A stretch of DNA of 64,000 nt from an uncultured Prevotellaceae bacterium. GTDB taxonomy: Bacteria > Bacteroidota > Bacteroidia > Bacteroidales > Muribaculaceae. The notes beneath the pieces are model-generated. The model saw only the letters and a program-made list of their open reading frames with translations, did not search any database and was not told the origin of the DNA. The stretch's first letter is position 1; each line of letters opens with the position of its first letter. Location: NCBI GenBank assembly GCA_900320055.1, contig ONQS01000005.1, forward strand, positions 1 through 64,000, written 5' to 3'. This document shows, in pieces, positions 53,357 through 61,993 of the stretch. The position numbers were made by a program, and so were the translations under genes.

Positions 53357-54010
53357 TTACACCTCCAGTCCAACGATGGAGAACACGTCGGCACGCCAGT
53401 CACTGCCGTTGGAGGGATTGAGGGTGTTGATACCCAAGGATGCCGCAGCCTGGCAATTGCGGGCACTGTCATCGACAAACAGGATGTTATCAGGACTTGT
53501 CTGCTCACCATCAATCATGGCCTGGAAGATTTCAGACGATGGTTTCATCATGCGCATCTCGTAACTCAGATACAAGCGGTCAAAGTAGTAATCGAGCCCA
53601 TTTCCATTGCCGTCAAACTCACTGCTTCGCGCCCACCGCATCATAAAGGGGTTGGTATTGGACAACAAAGATAATGGAAATCCCTCTCGACGAAGCCGGA
53701 GCAATGCGTCGAAGTTGCGCTGATACAATTCAGCGGCATAGCCGGTCCAAGCATACTCTAACTCTTGCATAGAGAGAGATTTGCCCACAATTCGGCTTAA
53801 CTCATCGCAATATTGCCGGGCTGTCAATTTTCCCGATTCCAAGTCGCCGAAAATGCCCTGCTGCGCATAATCGTCGAGAAAATCCTCGGCTTGAGTCACA
53901 CCGATTTCTTTAAATCTGTGTATGGCTTGCATCTTGTCGAGACGGAATATCACCCCTCCTAAGTCAAACACCACATGCAGTTTTCTGCTCATCTCTTTCA
54001 TAATAACCAT
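53357..54010 (-). CDS. HAD-family phosphatase (YihX-like)
   Basis: A 217-residue haloacid dehalogenase-type hydrolase. It resembles the E. coli glucose-1-phosphatase YihX in 'VVFDLGGVIFRL' (nucleophile Asp, with 'DLGG' in place of the usual DxD), 'SLLSNTNPFMMRWA' (motif II), 'YEMRMMKPSSEIFQAM' (motif III Lys) and 'ILFVDDSARNCQAA' (motif IV). Sugar-phosphate hydrolysis is likely, but the substrate is unproven. A TACCTTTG element on the minus strand (complement of 54033-54040) lies upstream. Later Met codons at 54001 and 53992 are alternative starts. Confidence 0.83.
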   Translation of the reverse strand: MVIMKEMSRKLHVVFDLGGVIFRLDKMQAIHRFKEIGVTQAEDFLDDYAQQGIFGDLESGKLTARQYCDELSRIVGKSLSMQELEYAWTGYAAELYQRNFDALLRLRREGFPLSLLSNTNPFMMRWARSSEFDGNGNGLDYYFDRLYLSYEMRMMKPSSEIFQAMIDGEQTSPDNILFVDDSARNCQAAASLGINTLNPSNGSDWRADVFSIVGLEV

Positions 54011-54090
54011 AATTGATGGGTAAAACTCGCTGCAAAGGTAAGCCGTTTGCTGATATTTTTAAAGCCAATAGAATTAAAAAGAACCGCAAG

Positions 54091-54122
54091 TTTGCAGAAT
54101 GCGTGCTTTATTTATAAATTTG
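54091..54122 (+). promoter_or_regulatory. Promoter of the split-signal-peptide orphan
   Basis: TTTG (54091-54094), 20 nt, TAAATTTG (54115-54122): an exact consensus match. Transcription near 54128 would leave about 40 nt before ATG 54167. Confidence 0.75.
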
Positions 54123-54166
54123 CAAGCAAAATTCTAACATAAGTTTCATTTTAAAATTTAATCCGC

Positions 54167-54684
54167 ATGATGAGGAATAGAACCCTGTTTTTGCTTGTGA
54201 TGGCGGCCACGTGCTCGTGTCGTCACAAGCGTGGGCACATGATTTGCCTCAGCCTTCGGTGGACCTGACCACCCGCATAGCCAGAACCGCCCATAACGGT
54301 CTGAGGGCAATCAAGAATCCGCCCTCCAAGATGATTGATTTCGCGACTAAGCAGGCCTCTGAGCCTGAAGCGCAAACGGCCATCAGCGCCGCGAGACGAG
54401 ATGCAGCAGCCATCAAGGCCAAGTCAAACGATGCGACCAGCGCCGTTAAGGCTAAGGAAAAGAAAGAAACGACCCTCAAGCGATTGGCACCTAAGCCAGC
54501 GGCCCGCTTGAGTCGCAGCAATGGCCCCCTGCGCACCGGAGAAGTGGTGGACGACTATGGCGTGATCATCAAGCCTGCCGACGGTGAGCGCAAGGTGTAT
54601 AACCGCTCGGGGCAAGCACTTATCTATGACCCGTCAGGCGACCAATCTGGATGGACTGAAAGGACTTTACCTGATCGGGGATAG
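54167..54684 (+). pseudogene. Orphan secreted protein with an apparent frameshift in the signal peptide
   Basis: ATG 54167/54170 begins a signal-peptide start 'MRNRTLFLLVMAAT' that runs into another frame. In the +1 shifted frame, from GTG 54211, the rest follows ('VLVSSQAWAHDLPQPSV'), giving a classic signal-peptide end and cleavage site. Restoring one base near 54209-54211 yields a continuous secreted protein of about 170 residues. If translated as is, the intact frame from GTG 54211 gives 157 residues with a truncated signal. The mature part is unrecognised, basic and Ala/Lys-rich in the middle ('AARRDAAAIKAKSND'), ending in 'GVIIKPADGERKVYNRSG'. It could be a sequencing or assembly error, a true pseudogene, or a shifted start. 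Confidence 0.55.
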
Positions 54685-54724
54685 GAAGGTCTTTGTGAAG
54701 TAAACACAATTGAGGTTTTGCAAC

Positions 54725-54770
54725 AATCGAGGAGGCATGGAAATGAGTCCAGCCTCCTCGATTATCGTTT
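54725..54770 (+). terminator. Hairpin terminator after the orphan
   Basis: AATCGAGGAGGC (54725-54736) pairs perfectly with GCCTCCTCGATT (54752-54763), 12 bp, 15-nt loop, followed by ATCGTTT. Confidence 0.75.
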
Positions 54771-54827
54771 AGCGGGGATGGTGAGCCACTCAGAGGTACA
54801 CAACCTTTGTTTTTGTCACAGGGGGGT

Positions 54828-54859
54828 GTTGCGGGTTTGGCGACGATGATGTAATTTTG
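54828..54859 (+). promoter_or_regulatory. Promoter abutting the DUF2284 start codon
   Basis: GTTG (54828-54831), 20 nt, TAATTTTG (54852-54859). The start codon at 54865 is only 6 nt after the -7 box, at about the expected transcription start. Confidence 0.6.
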
Positions 54860-54864
54860 CGGCG

Positions 54865-55416
54865 ATGAAATATACCCTGTCTACCTGTGAGGCGACGATG
54901 GCCGCCAGTGAGTTTGTCGGCCGCTATCGCGATGTGGAGCGCATCAGGCAGTATTGCCTGGAGTGTCCCGGTTATGGAACGTCGTGGGGCTGCCCCCCGT
55001 TTGATTTCGACCCTTGCTCGCTGACCGATGGTTTCGACTCGGTCACAGTGATGGCTACAACGATCGAGTTTGCACAAGAGACGCGCGACGCGTGCGCTAC
55101 AGCCGAAGAGTCGGCACGCGTGGGTCGCGAAGCAATGCAACAAGTGTTGCAGTCGCTGCTGCCCACGCTCTATGAGCGTGAACGCCAGAAGGCAGGCAGC
55201 CGGGTGTTCACTTTCCGCTGTGCGCTATGTCCCGAGGGTTGTACCCGTCCCGAGGGCAAACCTTGCCGCCACCCCGAGTGGCTGCGGCATTCGTTGGAAT
55301 CGGTTGGCTTTGACCTTGAGGCCGCCCTGCGCGACCTGATGGGAATAGAACTCGAGTGGAGCGCCGATGGCTCCCTCCCCAAGCACATCACACTCTTGAC
55401 CGCCCTCTTCACTTAA
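54865..55416 (+). CDS. DUF2284 cysteine-rich metal-binding protein
   Basis: A 183-residue member of DUF2284, a family of Cys-rich proteins thought to bind metal or an Fe-S cluster; role unknown. Cysteine clusters are plain: 'CLECPGYGTSWGCPPF' (about 31-46) and 'FRCALCPEGCTRPEGKPCRHPEW' region (about 114-137). Length is usual for the family. The upstream promoter puts the transcript start at or next to the ATG, so the mRNA may be leaderless; an alternative later Met is residue 12. It is followed by the AACTAACAACT-type repeat tract. Confidence 0.85.
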   Translation: MKYTLSTCEATMAASEFVGRYRDVERIRQYCLECPGYGTSWGCPPFDFDPCSLTDGFDSVTVMATTIEFAQETRDACATAEESARVGREAMQQVLQSLLPTLYERERQKAGSRVFTFRCALCPEGCTRPEGKPCRHPEWLRHSLESVGFDLEAALRDLMGIELEWSADGSLPKHITLLTALFT

Positions 55417-55417
55417 C

Positions 55418-55510
55418 AGTTCTTTGTCTTTAGTTCTTAGTTCGACTACACAACTAACAACTACACAACTAACAACTAACAACTAACAACTACACAACTA
55501 ACAACTATAA
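55418..55510. repeat. Tandem (AACTAACAACT)-type repeat tract 1
   Basis: Short degenerate repeats of 'actaacaa', 'actacacaa' and 'ttagttcttagtt' between DUF2284 and DUF486. Two similar tracts follow at about 55921-56003 and 57043-57103. Confidence 0.8.
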
Positions 55511-55533
55511 AATAATAACTAAAATACATCATC

Positions 55534-55914
55534 ATGCAACACCTGCAACAGTTCTATACGATTGGTTTGCTCATCGTGTCTAACATCTTTATGACATTTG
55601 CCTGGTATGGCCACTTAAAACTGCAGCAGATCAAGATATTCACTTCTGACACTCCGCTATATGTCATCATCCTGCTGTCGTGGTTGCTGGCGTTACCCGA
55701 ATACTCCTGTCAGGTTCCCGCCAACCGCATCGGCTTTGACGGCAATGGCGGTCCTTTCTCTCTGATGCAGTTAAAGGTCATCCAAGAGGTGGTGTCACTG
55801 ACGGTGTTCACGGTTTTTGTAACGGTGTTTTTCAATGGCGAATCGTTACGCTGGAACCACTTGGCTGCCTTTATCTGCCTGGTGATGGCCGTCTTCTTTG
55901 TCTTCCAGAAGTGA
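55534..55914 (+). CDS. DUF486 (DMT-like) small membrane protein
   Basis: A 126-residue integral membrane protein of the DUF486 family, a distant small relative of drug/metabolite transporters. Four hydrophobic segments are visible ('IGLLIVSNIFMTFAWYGHL', 'PLYVIILLSWLLALPEYSC', 'VVSLTVFTVFVTVFF', 'LAAFICLVMAVFFVF'), separated by the conserved 'VPANRIGF' loop. Such proteins may act as dimers, but the substrate is unknown. It is flanked on both sides by the octamer-type repeat tracts. Confidence 0.83.
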   Translation: MQHLQQFYTIGLLIVSNIFMTFAWYGHLKLQQIKIFTSDTPLYVIILLSWLLALPEYSCQVPANRIGFDGNGGPFSLMQLKVIQEVVSLTVFTVFVTVFFNGESLRWNHLAAFICLVMAVFFVFQK

Positions 55915-55920
55915 ACGGAA

Positions 55921-56003
55921 ATTAGTGATTAGTTTTTAGTTTTTAGTTCTTAGTTTTTAGATCAACTACGCAACTAACAACTTTACAACTAAAAACTAAA
56001 AAC
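55921..56003. repeat. Repeat tract 2 with a perfect 17-bp inverted repeat
   Basis: 55932-55948 (GTTTTTAGTTTTTAGTT) is the exact reverse complement of 55987-56003, with 38 nt between. The inner part contains the 'aactaacaact' unit. It can form a hairpin, between DUF486 and the AraC gene. Confidence 0.75.
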
Positions 56004-56127
56004 CAAGAAGCATATTGGTCAAAAGGTTGACAATTTTGATAGTTTTGAGATAAACGGGCATCAATGTTGTCCGTTTTTACTTATATTTGCGGGGGTATAT
56101 CAACTGTAAAAAAATAGAAGTGGACAG

Positions 56128-57033
56128 ATGAAACACGGCTTACTGACATCGCTGGGCATGCCTATCATGCCGCTAAGCAACTCTGCCATCGTCCTGGATG
56201 ACAAGTTGCTGGCAATGGATAATCTCGAGAGCCCGACTCCCGTCATGTCGGCCGATGAACTGTCGGAGTTCAAGCGGCGCTTTCCCATGAAGTTGCCTCT
56301 GAACTGTATGATGATCGTGATCGCAGGCGGAATCAGGTTCAGCATCAACTTCGATGATTATAACGTGCGGGCAGGCACCTGCGTTGTGATTGCAGCCGAT
56401 ACCATCATCGAGCGGGCCAACTATGATGTCGGCACTCGCGTGATTGTGCTCTTGCTTTCGCCACACGAATTGCTACCAAGCCTCACCTATAACCAGCACA
56501 AGATGAGAATCTTGTGTGCACGGCTTATTGGCCAAGTCACACTCATGGCACAACATATCGACATGCTTGTCACCATCTATCGGCAACTGCGCACGATCTT
56601 GACCGACAGCGCTTTCGCAAAGACCAGGGAGGAAATGGCCACACATTGCGTCAATCTGATTGCGAGTGTGCTCGAGAACGGCACTAATCACCAAGAAGAA
56701 TCGACCAGCAAGCCATCACGTAAAGATGAAATTGTCATGCAATTCCTGCAATGTGTTGCAGCCAACTACCGCCAGCACCGAGACCTCGGATTCTATGCCA
56801 ACAGACTGTGTCTGTCGCTCAAGTACATGTCTCACGTGGTGTATAACCACACAGGCCGCCACCCGTCGCAGTGGATCAAGGATTACGTCATCCTAGATGC
56901 CAAAACGATGCTACTCAGCGGACAATACACAATACAACAGGTGGCTGACGAACTGAACTTTGCCAACCAGTCGTTCTTCGGCAAATATTTCAAAGAAGCG
57001 GTGGGCGTCTCTCCCAAGAAGTGGATCAGTTAA
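56128..57033 (+). CDS. AraC-family transcriptional regulator
   Basis: A 301-residue one-component regulator. The N-terminal ~180 residues look like a cupin-type sensor (with 'FSINFDDYNVRAGTCVVIAAD'-like strands). The C-terminal ~100 residues are a tandem AraC helix-turn-helix with 'LSGQYTIQQVADELNFANQS' and 'FFGKYFKEAVGVSPKKWI'. Ligand and targets are unknown; it has no adjacent transporter or operon partner on its strand. A TATATTTG element (56082-56089) lies upstream. It is convergent with the metallophosphoesterase gene. Confidence 0.92.
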   Translation: MKHGLLTSLGMPIMPLSNSAIVLDDKLLAMDNLESPTPVMSADELSEFKRRFPMKLPLNCMMIVIAGGIRFSINFDDYNVRAGTCVVIAADTIIERANYDVGTRVIVLLLSPHELLPSLTYNQHKMRILCARLIGQVTLMAQHIDMLVTIYRQLRTILTDSAFAKTREEMATHCVNLIASVLENGTNHQEESTSKPSRKDEIVMQFLQCVAANYRQHRDLGFYANRLCLSLKYMSHVVYNHTGRHPSQWIKDYVILDAKTMLLSGQYTIQQVADELNFANQSFFGKYFKEAVGVSPKKWIS

Positions 57034-57042
57034 TAGAGGATA

Positions 57043-57103
57043 GTGAAAACCAACAACTAACAACTAACAACTAAGAACTAATAACTAACAACTAAAAACC
57101 ATT
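57043..57103. repeat. Repeat tract 3, AACTAACAACT type
   Basis: About eight copies of 'aacaacta/aactaagaacta' between the AraC and metallophosphoesterase genes. Same unit as the tracts at 55418 and 55921. Confidence 0.75.
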
Positions 57104-58205
57104 ATTTCCTGGCCGGAGTGATGGTGATAACCGCATATTCCGAATCGGTGCCGATGCGGAATTTACCGCCCCAAATACCGATTCCCGAACTGACGTAGTA
57201 ATCGGTCTTGCCCCGGCGCCACTGACCATAGTCACACTCATATATAGCCTTGGTGACCCAGTTCAACGGCCAGACCTGTCCCCGATGGGTGTGGCCACTC
57301 AGTTGCAAGTCCACGCCAGCCTGCTGTGCCTCTTCAAGATGATAGGGCTGATGGTCGAGGAGTATGATATATTGTTCTTGGCTGACCCTATGCATCAACT
57401 GGTTCACGGACTTGCGGTTGCGATTGCTGCGATCGTCACGGCCCACTATGGTGACGCCACCGATGCTCACGGTGTCGTCACGCAGGATGCGGATACCCGT
57501 CGAGTGAAGCAGGTCGAGGGCCTTTCCCAGCCCAGTGATATATTCGTGGTTGCCTAGACAGGCAATGGCAGGAGCATTAAAGCGGCGCAGTTCCAGTGCC
57601 GTGCCTTGAGCCAGCAGTGGGCGCACATTGCCGTCGATTATGTCTCCAGCAATCAGAATAAGATCGGCCTGCTCGGCATTAATCATATCCACCCAGCGGC
57701 CCACCTCTGTGCGGCGATTGTGGAAGCCCGCATGCACATCACTGAGCATAACGATCTTCAAGGGGCGCGGCAGCGGCTTCTCGGTAGTGAGATCAATCAG
57801 CTTGCGCTGTTTGTTATGATAATGGATGTTCCCGCCGACAAACGTCACCAGCATCACACCAGCCAGTATCATCGATGTGACGGCATTGCTCTTAAGCGCC
57901 ATGGGCGGTACCAGATGTATCAGGCGGCCGATATCCAGCACCAAGAAAGCCATCAGCAGGTAAAACATGATAATCAGCCATGAGTTGCCGATCTCATAGA
58001 GTGCCGTGGCTAAGCCAAGTGGCAAGGCGTCGCTCTTGAACTGGAACACCATGCAGCACAAGGCCAGCAGCATCAGCAACACAACCGCAATCTTGATGGG
58101 AGCAGAGAAGGGCAAAAGGCGATAAACGTGCCATGACACATATAATTGCATGGCCAGCATCACCGTCAGAGCAACAATAAAGAACTTTGCCATATTAGTC
58201 AACAC
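57102..58205 (-). CDS. Membrane-anchored metallophosphoesterase (YkuE/LpxG-like)
   Basis: A 367-residue protein with about four N-terminal membrane segments and a calcineurin-like phosphoesterase domain. The five metal motifs are clear: 'MLSDVHAGFHN', 'IAGDIIDGN', 'CLGNHEYITG', 'LLDHQPYHL' and 'LSGHTHRGQVWPL'. Such proteins cleave phosphate esters or pyrophosphates of lipids or nucleotides at the membrane; the YkuE and LpxG groups include UDP-diacylglucosamine hydrolases, but I cannot say that this is its role. It is convergent with the AraC gene and divergent from the helicase. Confidence 0.88.
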   Translation of the reverse strand: MLTNMAKFFIVALTVMLAMQLYVSWHVYRLLPFSAPIKIAVVLLMLLALCCMVFQFKSDALPLGLATALYEIGNSWLIIMFYLLMAFLVLDIGRLIHLVPPMALKSNAVTSMILAGVMLVTFVGGNIHYHNKQRKLIDLTTEKPLPRPLKIVMLSDVHAGFHNRRTEVGRWVDMINAEQADLILIAGDIIDGNVRPLLAQGTALELRRFNAPAIACLGNHEYITGLGKALDLLHSTGIRILRDDTVSIGGVTIVGRDDRSNRNRKSVNQLMHRVSQEQYIILLDHQPYHLEEAQQAGVDLQLSGHTHRGQVWPLNWVTKAIYECDYGQWRRGKTDYYVSSGIGIWGGKFRIGTDSEYAVITITPARK

Positions 58206-58284
58206 GAATGAATTTGGTCAGCAAAATTACATAAAAAACAAGACTTTTATCGAATCGACTGATAAAATGTCGGTCGTTTTTTTG

Positions 58285-58292
58285 TAATTTTG
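58285..58292 (+). promoter_or_regulatory. Likely -7 element of the helicase gene
   Basis: TAATTTTG, 66 nt before the ATG at 58358. No clear -33 box. A mirror CAAAATTA at 58222-58229 could serve the divergent metallophosphoesterase. Confidence 0.5.
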
Positions 58293-58357
58293 CGACATCA
58301 ACCGGTTACTACAGCAAGTAACGCCAGATAAGGGCCAAAGTCACATCAATTCATCTA

Positions 58358-59686
58358 ATGAGAGAAAAAGAACTGTTACAGATGGTGAAGGAGCGCATGG
58401 GCATCGATATGCTTAATGACATGCAGCATCAGGCACTCGATGTTTGGAAGTCGGGTAGGGGTGACCTTATCCTGTATTCACCCACTGGCACAGGCAAGAC
58501 ACTAGCCTTCACACTGTGCTTGCTGCAGGCGCTCAAACCGCCCATGGGGCAATTGCAGGCTATCGTGCTTGCGCCGTCCCGGGAACTGGTGATGCAGACG
58601 GCCGAAGTGATGCGGGCGCTCGCTACTGGCTATAAGGTGACGCCCTGCTATGGCGGGCATGATACAAAAGACGAACGGGCATCGCTGACCATCATACCCG
58701 ACGTCATTGTGGCAACTCCCGGCCGTTTGCTGGACCACCGTCGGCGCGGACACATCGACTTGAGCGGCACACGGTTGCTCGTCCTTGACGAGATGGACAA
58801 ATCGCTGGAACTGGGATTTGAAGAGGACATGCGGCAATTGTTAAGGGGCATGCCTAACCTCAGCCGGCGTATCCTCGCATCGGCCACTGTGCTGTCACCG
58901 ATACCTGAGTATGTGCGACTGCACAACCCCTCGACCCTTAACGTGCTCGCTGAAGAGGTTTCGCAACCCGCCGAACGCATAACCGTCAGTCAAATCAAGT
59001 CTGACAGCAAGGATAAACTCGACACCTTGAGGCAACTGCTGTTAAGTCTGCAAAATGGCAGAATCATCGTGTTTGCCAACTATCGTGAGAGCGTGGAGCG
59101 CATTCATCAATATCTGCTTAAAGCAAACATAGCCGCCAGCATCTATCACGGGGAACTCGATCAGCAGCGTCGAGAACAAGCCGTGGCCATGCTCAACAAC
59201 GGCAGCATTAATCTACTCATAGCCACCGATCTTGCGGCTAGGGGGCTAGATATCGACAAGGTAGAGCATATCGTCCATTACCACATGCCGGTAAACCAGC
59301 AAGCCTATATCCACCGCAATGGCCGCACAGCACGTGTCGATGCCACGGGCAACGCCTATGTCATCACAGCCCCCGACGAAACCTTGGCCGAATGGATCAG
59401 CATCGACAAAGAATTCAGTCCGAACCCTTGTGCCACAACAATGCCGCCGGCCAAAATGGCGACTCTCTATTTCCAGTCAGGCAAGAAGGAGAAACTGTCA
59501 CGGGGTGACATCGTAGGGTTCATTGCCAACAACTGCGCAGTCAGGGCTCAAGACATCGGACGTATCGACGTGCGTGACCATTATGCCCTGGCCGCTATAC
59601 CGCGCCAGCAGGCGACCGACGCCTTACAAGTCCTGAAAACGGCTAAAATCAAAGGCAAAAAGGTGAGAATCTCCCTGCTTAAATAA
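58358..59686 (+). CDS. DEAD-box RNA helicase, DbpA-like
   Basis: A 442-residue ATP-dependent RNA helicase. Motif I 'SPTGTGKTLAF', Ia 'APSRELVMQTAE', Ib 'ATPGRLLDH', II 'VLDEMDKSLEL', III 'ASATVLS' and VI 'YIHRNGRTARV' are all seen. Motif II is DEMD rather than DEAD, and motif VI is HRNGRTAR rather than HRxGRTGR. The last ~70 residues ('LSRGDIVGFIANNCAVRAQDIGRI') match the DbpA RNA-binding domain, which targets 23S rRNA, so a role in large-subunit assembly is likely. It is a single gene followed by class III FBPase. Confidence 0.88.
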   Translation: MREKELLQMVKERMGIDMLNDMQHQALDVWKSGRGDLILYSPTGTGKTLAFTLCLLQALKPPMGQLQAIVLAPSRELVMQTAEVMRALATGYKVTPCYGGHDTKDERASLTIIPDVIVATPGRLLDHRRRGHIDLSGTRLLVLDEMDKSLELGFEEDMRQLLRGMPNLSRRILASATVLSPIPEYVRLHNPSTLNVLAEEVSQPAERITVSQIKSDSKDKLDTLRQLLLSLQNGRIIVFANYRESVERIHQYLLKANIAASIYHGELDQQRREQAVAMLNNGSINLLIATDLAARGLDIDKVEHIVHYHMPVNQQAYIHRNGRTARVDATGNAYVITAPDETLAEWISIDKEFSPNPCATTMPPAKMATLYFQSGKKEKLSRGDIVGFIANNCAVRAQDIGRIDVRDHYALAAIPRQQATDALQVLKTAKIKGKKVRISLLK

Positions 59687-59761
59687 TATTTGTTAACAGA
59701 CAACGTTATTAATATATTATATAGAGAAATACCTTAATCTTAATCAAGAAATTGCATAACT

Positions 59762-61771
59762 ATGAAACCAGAAGAAAGAAAACGTGACCTCTACTTCCTG
59801 AAACTGCTTTCACGCAGTTTCCCCAATGTAGCCACCGCCAGCACCGAGATCATCAACCTCGAGGCGATTCTGAATCTGCCCAAGGGTACAGAACACTTCC
59901 TGGCGGACCTGCACGGAGAGTATCTGGCTTTCCAGCATGTGTTACGAAACGCTAGCGGTACGATCAAGCGCAAGGTCGGTGAAATCTTCAACGACTCGTT
60001 GAGCAGCCGCGAGCAGAAGGACTTGTGCACTCTCATTTACTATCCTTCCGAGAAATTGGAACTGGTGAAAGAGGAGATCAGTGATAAAGACGAACTCAAC
60101 GACTGGTATTTCATCACCATCAACCGACTGGTGAAGGTGTGCCGCAACGTCTCATCGAAATATAGCCGTTCCAAAGTCCACAAGGCGCTTCCCCAAGATT
60201 TCTCTTACATCATCCAGGAGTTGTTGCATGAGCACAGCAGCGACCCCAACAAGCAAGCCTATGTGGATGTGATTATCCGCACCATTATTTCCACACATCG
60301 TGTCGACGAGTTCATCATTGCCATGTGTAACCTGATCCAGCAACTCACCATCGACATGCTGCACATCTTAGGTGACGTCTATGACCGCGGTCCTAGCCCT
60401 GACAAGATTATGGATATCCTGTGCGGATTCCACAACTTTGACATCCAGTGGGGCAACCATGATATCCTGTGGATGGGAGCCGCTGCTGGCAATGATTGCA
60501 GCATCGCCAATGTGCTGCGCATCGCCCTGCGTTATGGCAATCACGGTGTGCTTGAGGATGGCTATGGCATCAATCTGCTCCCACTGGCAACCTTTGCCAT
60601 GGACACTTATGCCAATGACCCCTGTGAGCGCTTCTTGCCCAAAGACGGCAGCGCCAACGATCCCGAACGCGCACGCACGGCCCAACTTGTTGCTCAGATG
60701 CACAAAGCCATCAGCATCATTCAGTTCAAACTCGAGGCCGCTGCCATTAAGCGCCGCCCCGACTTTGACATGAAGGACAGGCTATTGCTTGACAAGATGG
60801 ACCTCACTAAGGGCATCATCAAAATCAAGGGCAAGGAGTATGAACTGCTCGACACCAATTTCCCGACGGTTGATCCCAAGCATCCTTATCAATTAACTCC
60901 CGAGGAAGAGTCGATTGTCCTGAAGTTGCACCAGTCATTCACCGAGAGCGAGAAACTGCGCAAACACATGAAGTGCCTCTTCCGCAATGGTTGCCTTTAC
61001 ACCATTGTCAATGGTAACCTGCTGTATCATGCTTCCATCCCATTGAATGAGGACGGCACACTCAAGGACGTGACTATACGCGGGGAGAAGTTCCATGGCA
61101 AGTCATTGCTCAAGCGGGCAGGAAATCTGATCCGCAGCGCCTACTTCGGATGCGAAGACCCCGAGGAGAGAGCCTTTGCTCTCGACTATCTGTGGTACTT
61201 GTGGTGCGGTCAGGACTCACCAGCGTTTGACAAAAGCAAGATGGCCACCTTTGAGCGCTACTTCATTGCCGATAAGGAAACCCACAAGGAGGTTAAAGGC
61301 GCATACTATACCATGCGAGACAATCCCGAGGTAGTGGATATGATTCTCGACGAATTTGGCGTGGAGGGCGAACACCGGCATATCATCAACGGTCACGTTC
61401 CCGTCAAGACCATCAAGGGCGAGAATCCCATCAAGGCAGGCGGCAAACTCATGGTGATTGATGGCGGATTTTCCAAGGCATATCAGCCCGAAACCGGTAT
61501 TGCCGGTTATACCCTTGTATTCCATTCACGCGGATTCCAACTTGTTCAGCATGAGCCGTTCTCGTCGATCGACGAAGCCGTTCGCTTGGGACAGGACATC
61601 AAATCGACCGTTCAACTCGTCGAAATGACCAATCACCGCATGCACGTCAAGGACACGGATATCGGTATCGAGTTACAGTCCCAGATCGAGGATCTCAAGG
61701 AACTGCTCGATGCTTATCGCTCAGGTGATCTCAAGGAGCGCAATTTGCGTCCGATCACCAACAAGCGTTGA
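59762..61771 (+). CDS. fbp: Fructose-1,6-bisphosphatase class III
   Basis: Gluconeogenic phosphatase that makes fructose-6-phosphate. The 669-residue enzyme is class III (calcineurin-like fold), common in Firmicutes and Bacteroidetes and unrelated to the usual class I. Metal motifs are 'HFLADLHGEYLAFQHV', 'LGDVYDRGPSPDKIMDIL' and 'IQWGNHDILWMGAAAGND', and later 'IINGHVPVKTIKGENP' and 'VIDGGFSKAYQ'. The length is close to the family's ~650. Start ATG 59762 is in a short AT-rich leader. A strong terminator follows. Confidence 0.95.
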   Translation: MKPEERKRDLYFLKLLSRSFPNVATASTEIINLEAILNLPKGTEHFLADLHGEYLAFQHVLRNASGTIKRKVGEIFNDSLSSREQKDLCTLIYYPSEKLELVKEEISDKDELNDWYFITINRLVKVCRNVSSKYSRSKVHKALPQDFSYIIQELLHEHSSDPNKQAYVDVIIRTIISTHRVDEFIIAMCNLIQQLTIDMLHILGDVYDRGPSPDKIMDILCGFHNFDIQWGNHDILWMGAAAGNDCSIANVLRIALRYGNHGVLEDGYGINLLPLATFAMDTYANDPCERFLPKDGSANDPERARTAQLVAQMHKAISIIQFKLEAAAIKRRPDFDMKDRLLLDKMDLTKGIIKIKGKEYELLDTNFPTVDPKHPYQLTPEEESIVLKLHQSFTESEKLRKHMKCLFRNGCLYTIVNGNLLYHASIPLNEDGTLKDVTIRGEKFHGKSLLKRAGNLIRSAYFGCEDPEERAFALDYLWYLWCGQDSPAFDKSKMATFERYFIADKETHKEVKGAYYTMRDNPEVVDMILDEFGVEGEHRHIINGHVPVKTIKGENPIKAGGKLMVIDGGFSKAYQPETGIAGYTLVFHSRGFQLVQHEPFSSIDEAVRLGQDIKSTVQLVEMTNHRMHVKDTDIGIELQSQIEDLKELLDAYRSGDLKERNLRPITNKR

Positions 61772-61794
61772 CCTCCCTTGCCCAAAAGACTGAT

Positions 61795-61840
61795 ATCACC
61801 GCACGGCAACAGATCTACATTGCCGTGCGGTGATTGTCTT
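61795..61840 (+). terminator. Hairpin terminator after fbp
   Basis: ATCACCGCACGGCA (61795-61808) pairs perfectly with TGCCGTGCGGTGAT (61821-61834), 14 bp, 12-nt loop, followed by TGTCTTT. Confidence 0.8.
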
Positions 61841-61933
61841 TACCGATGCGCAACTAGCCTTAATCAAAACATCAGTTTTTAAACGAATGAGAGTTTTTTT
61901 TGTCTAATAAATTAGTGAATTAAAATATTTTAG

Positions 61934-61941
61934 TATTTTTG
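61934..61941 (+). promoter_or_regulatory. Likely -7 element of the OmpA-like gene
   Basis: TATTTTTG, 53 nt before the ATG at 61994; no -33 box at the proper spacing. Confidence 0.45.
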
Positions 61942-61993
61942 CAATTTGTAAACAAGCAATACGACACATTATTCAATTAATATTAAAAGTAAA

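Noticed and set aside
55418..55510. CRISPR-like array
   Set aside because: The units are short (8-11 nt), contiguous and without unique spacers, and no cas gene is near.
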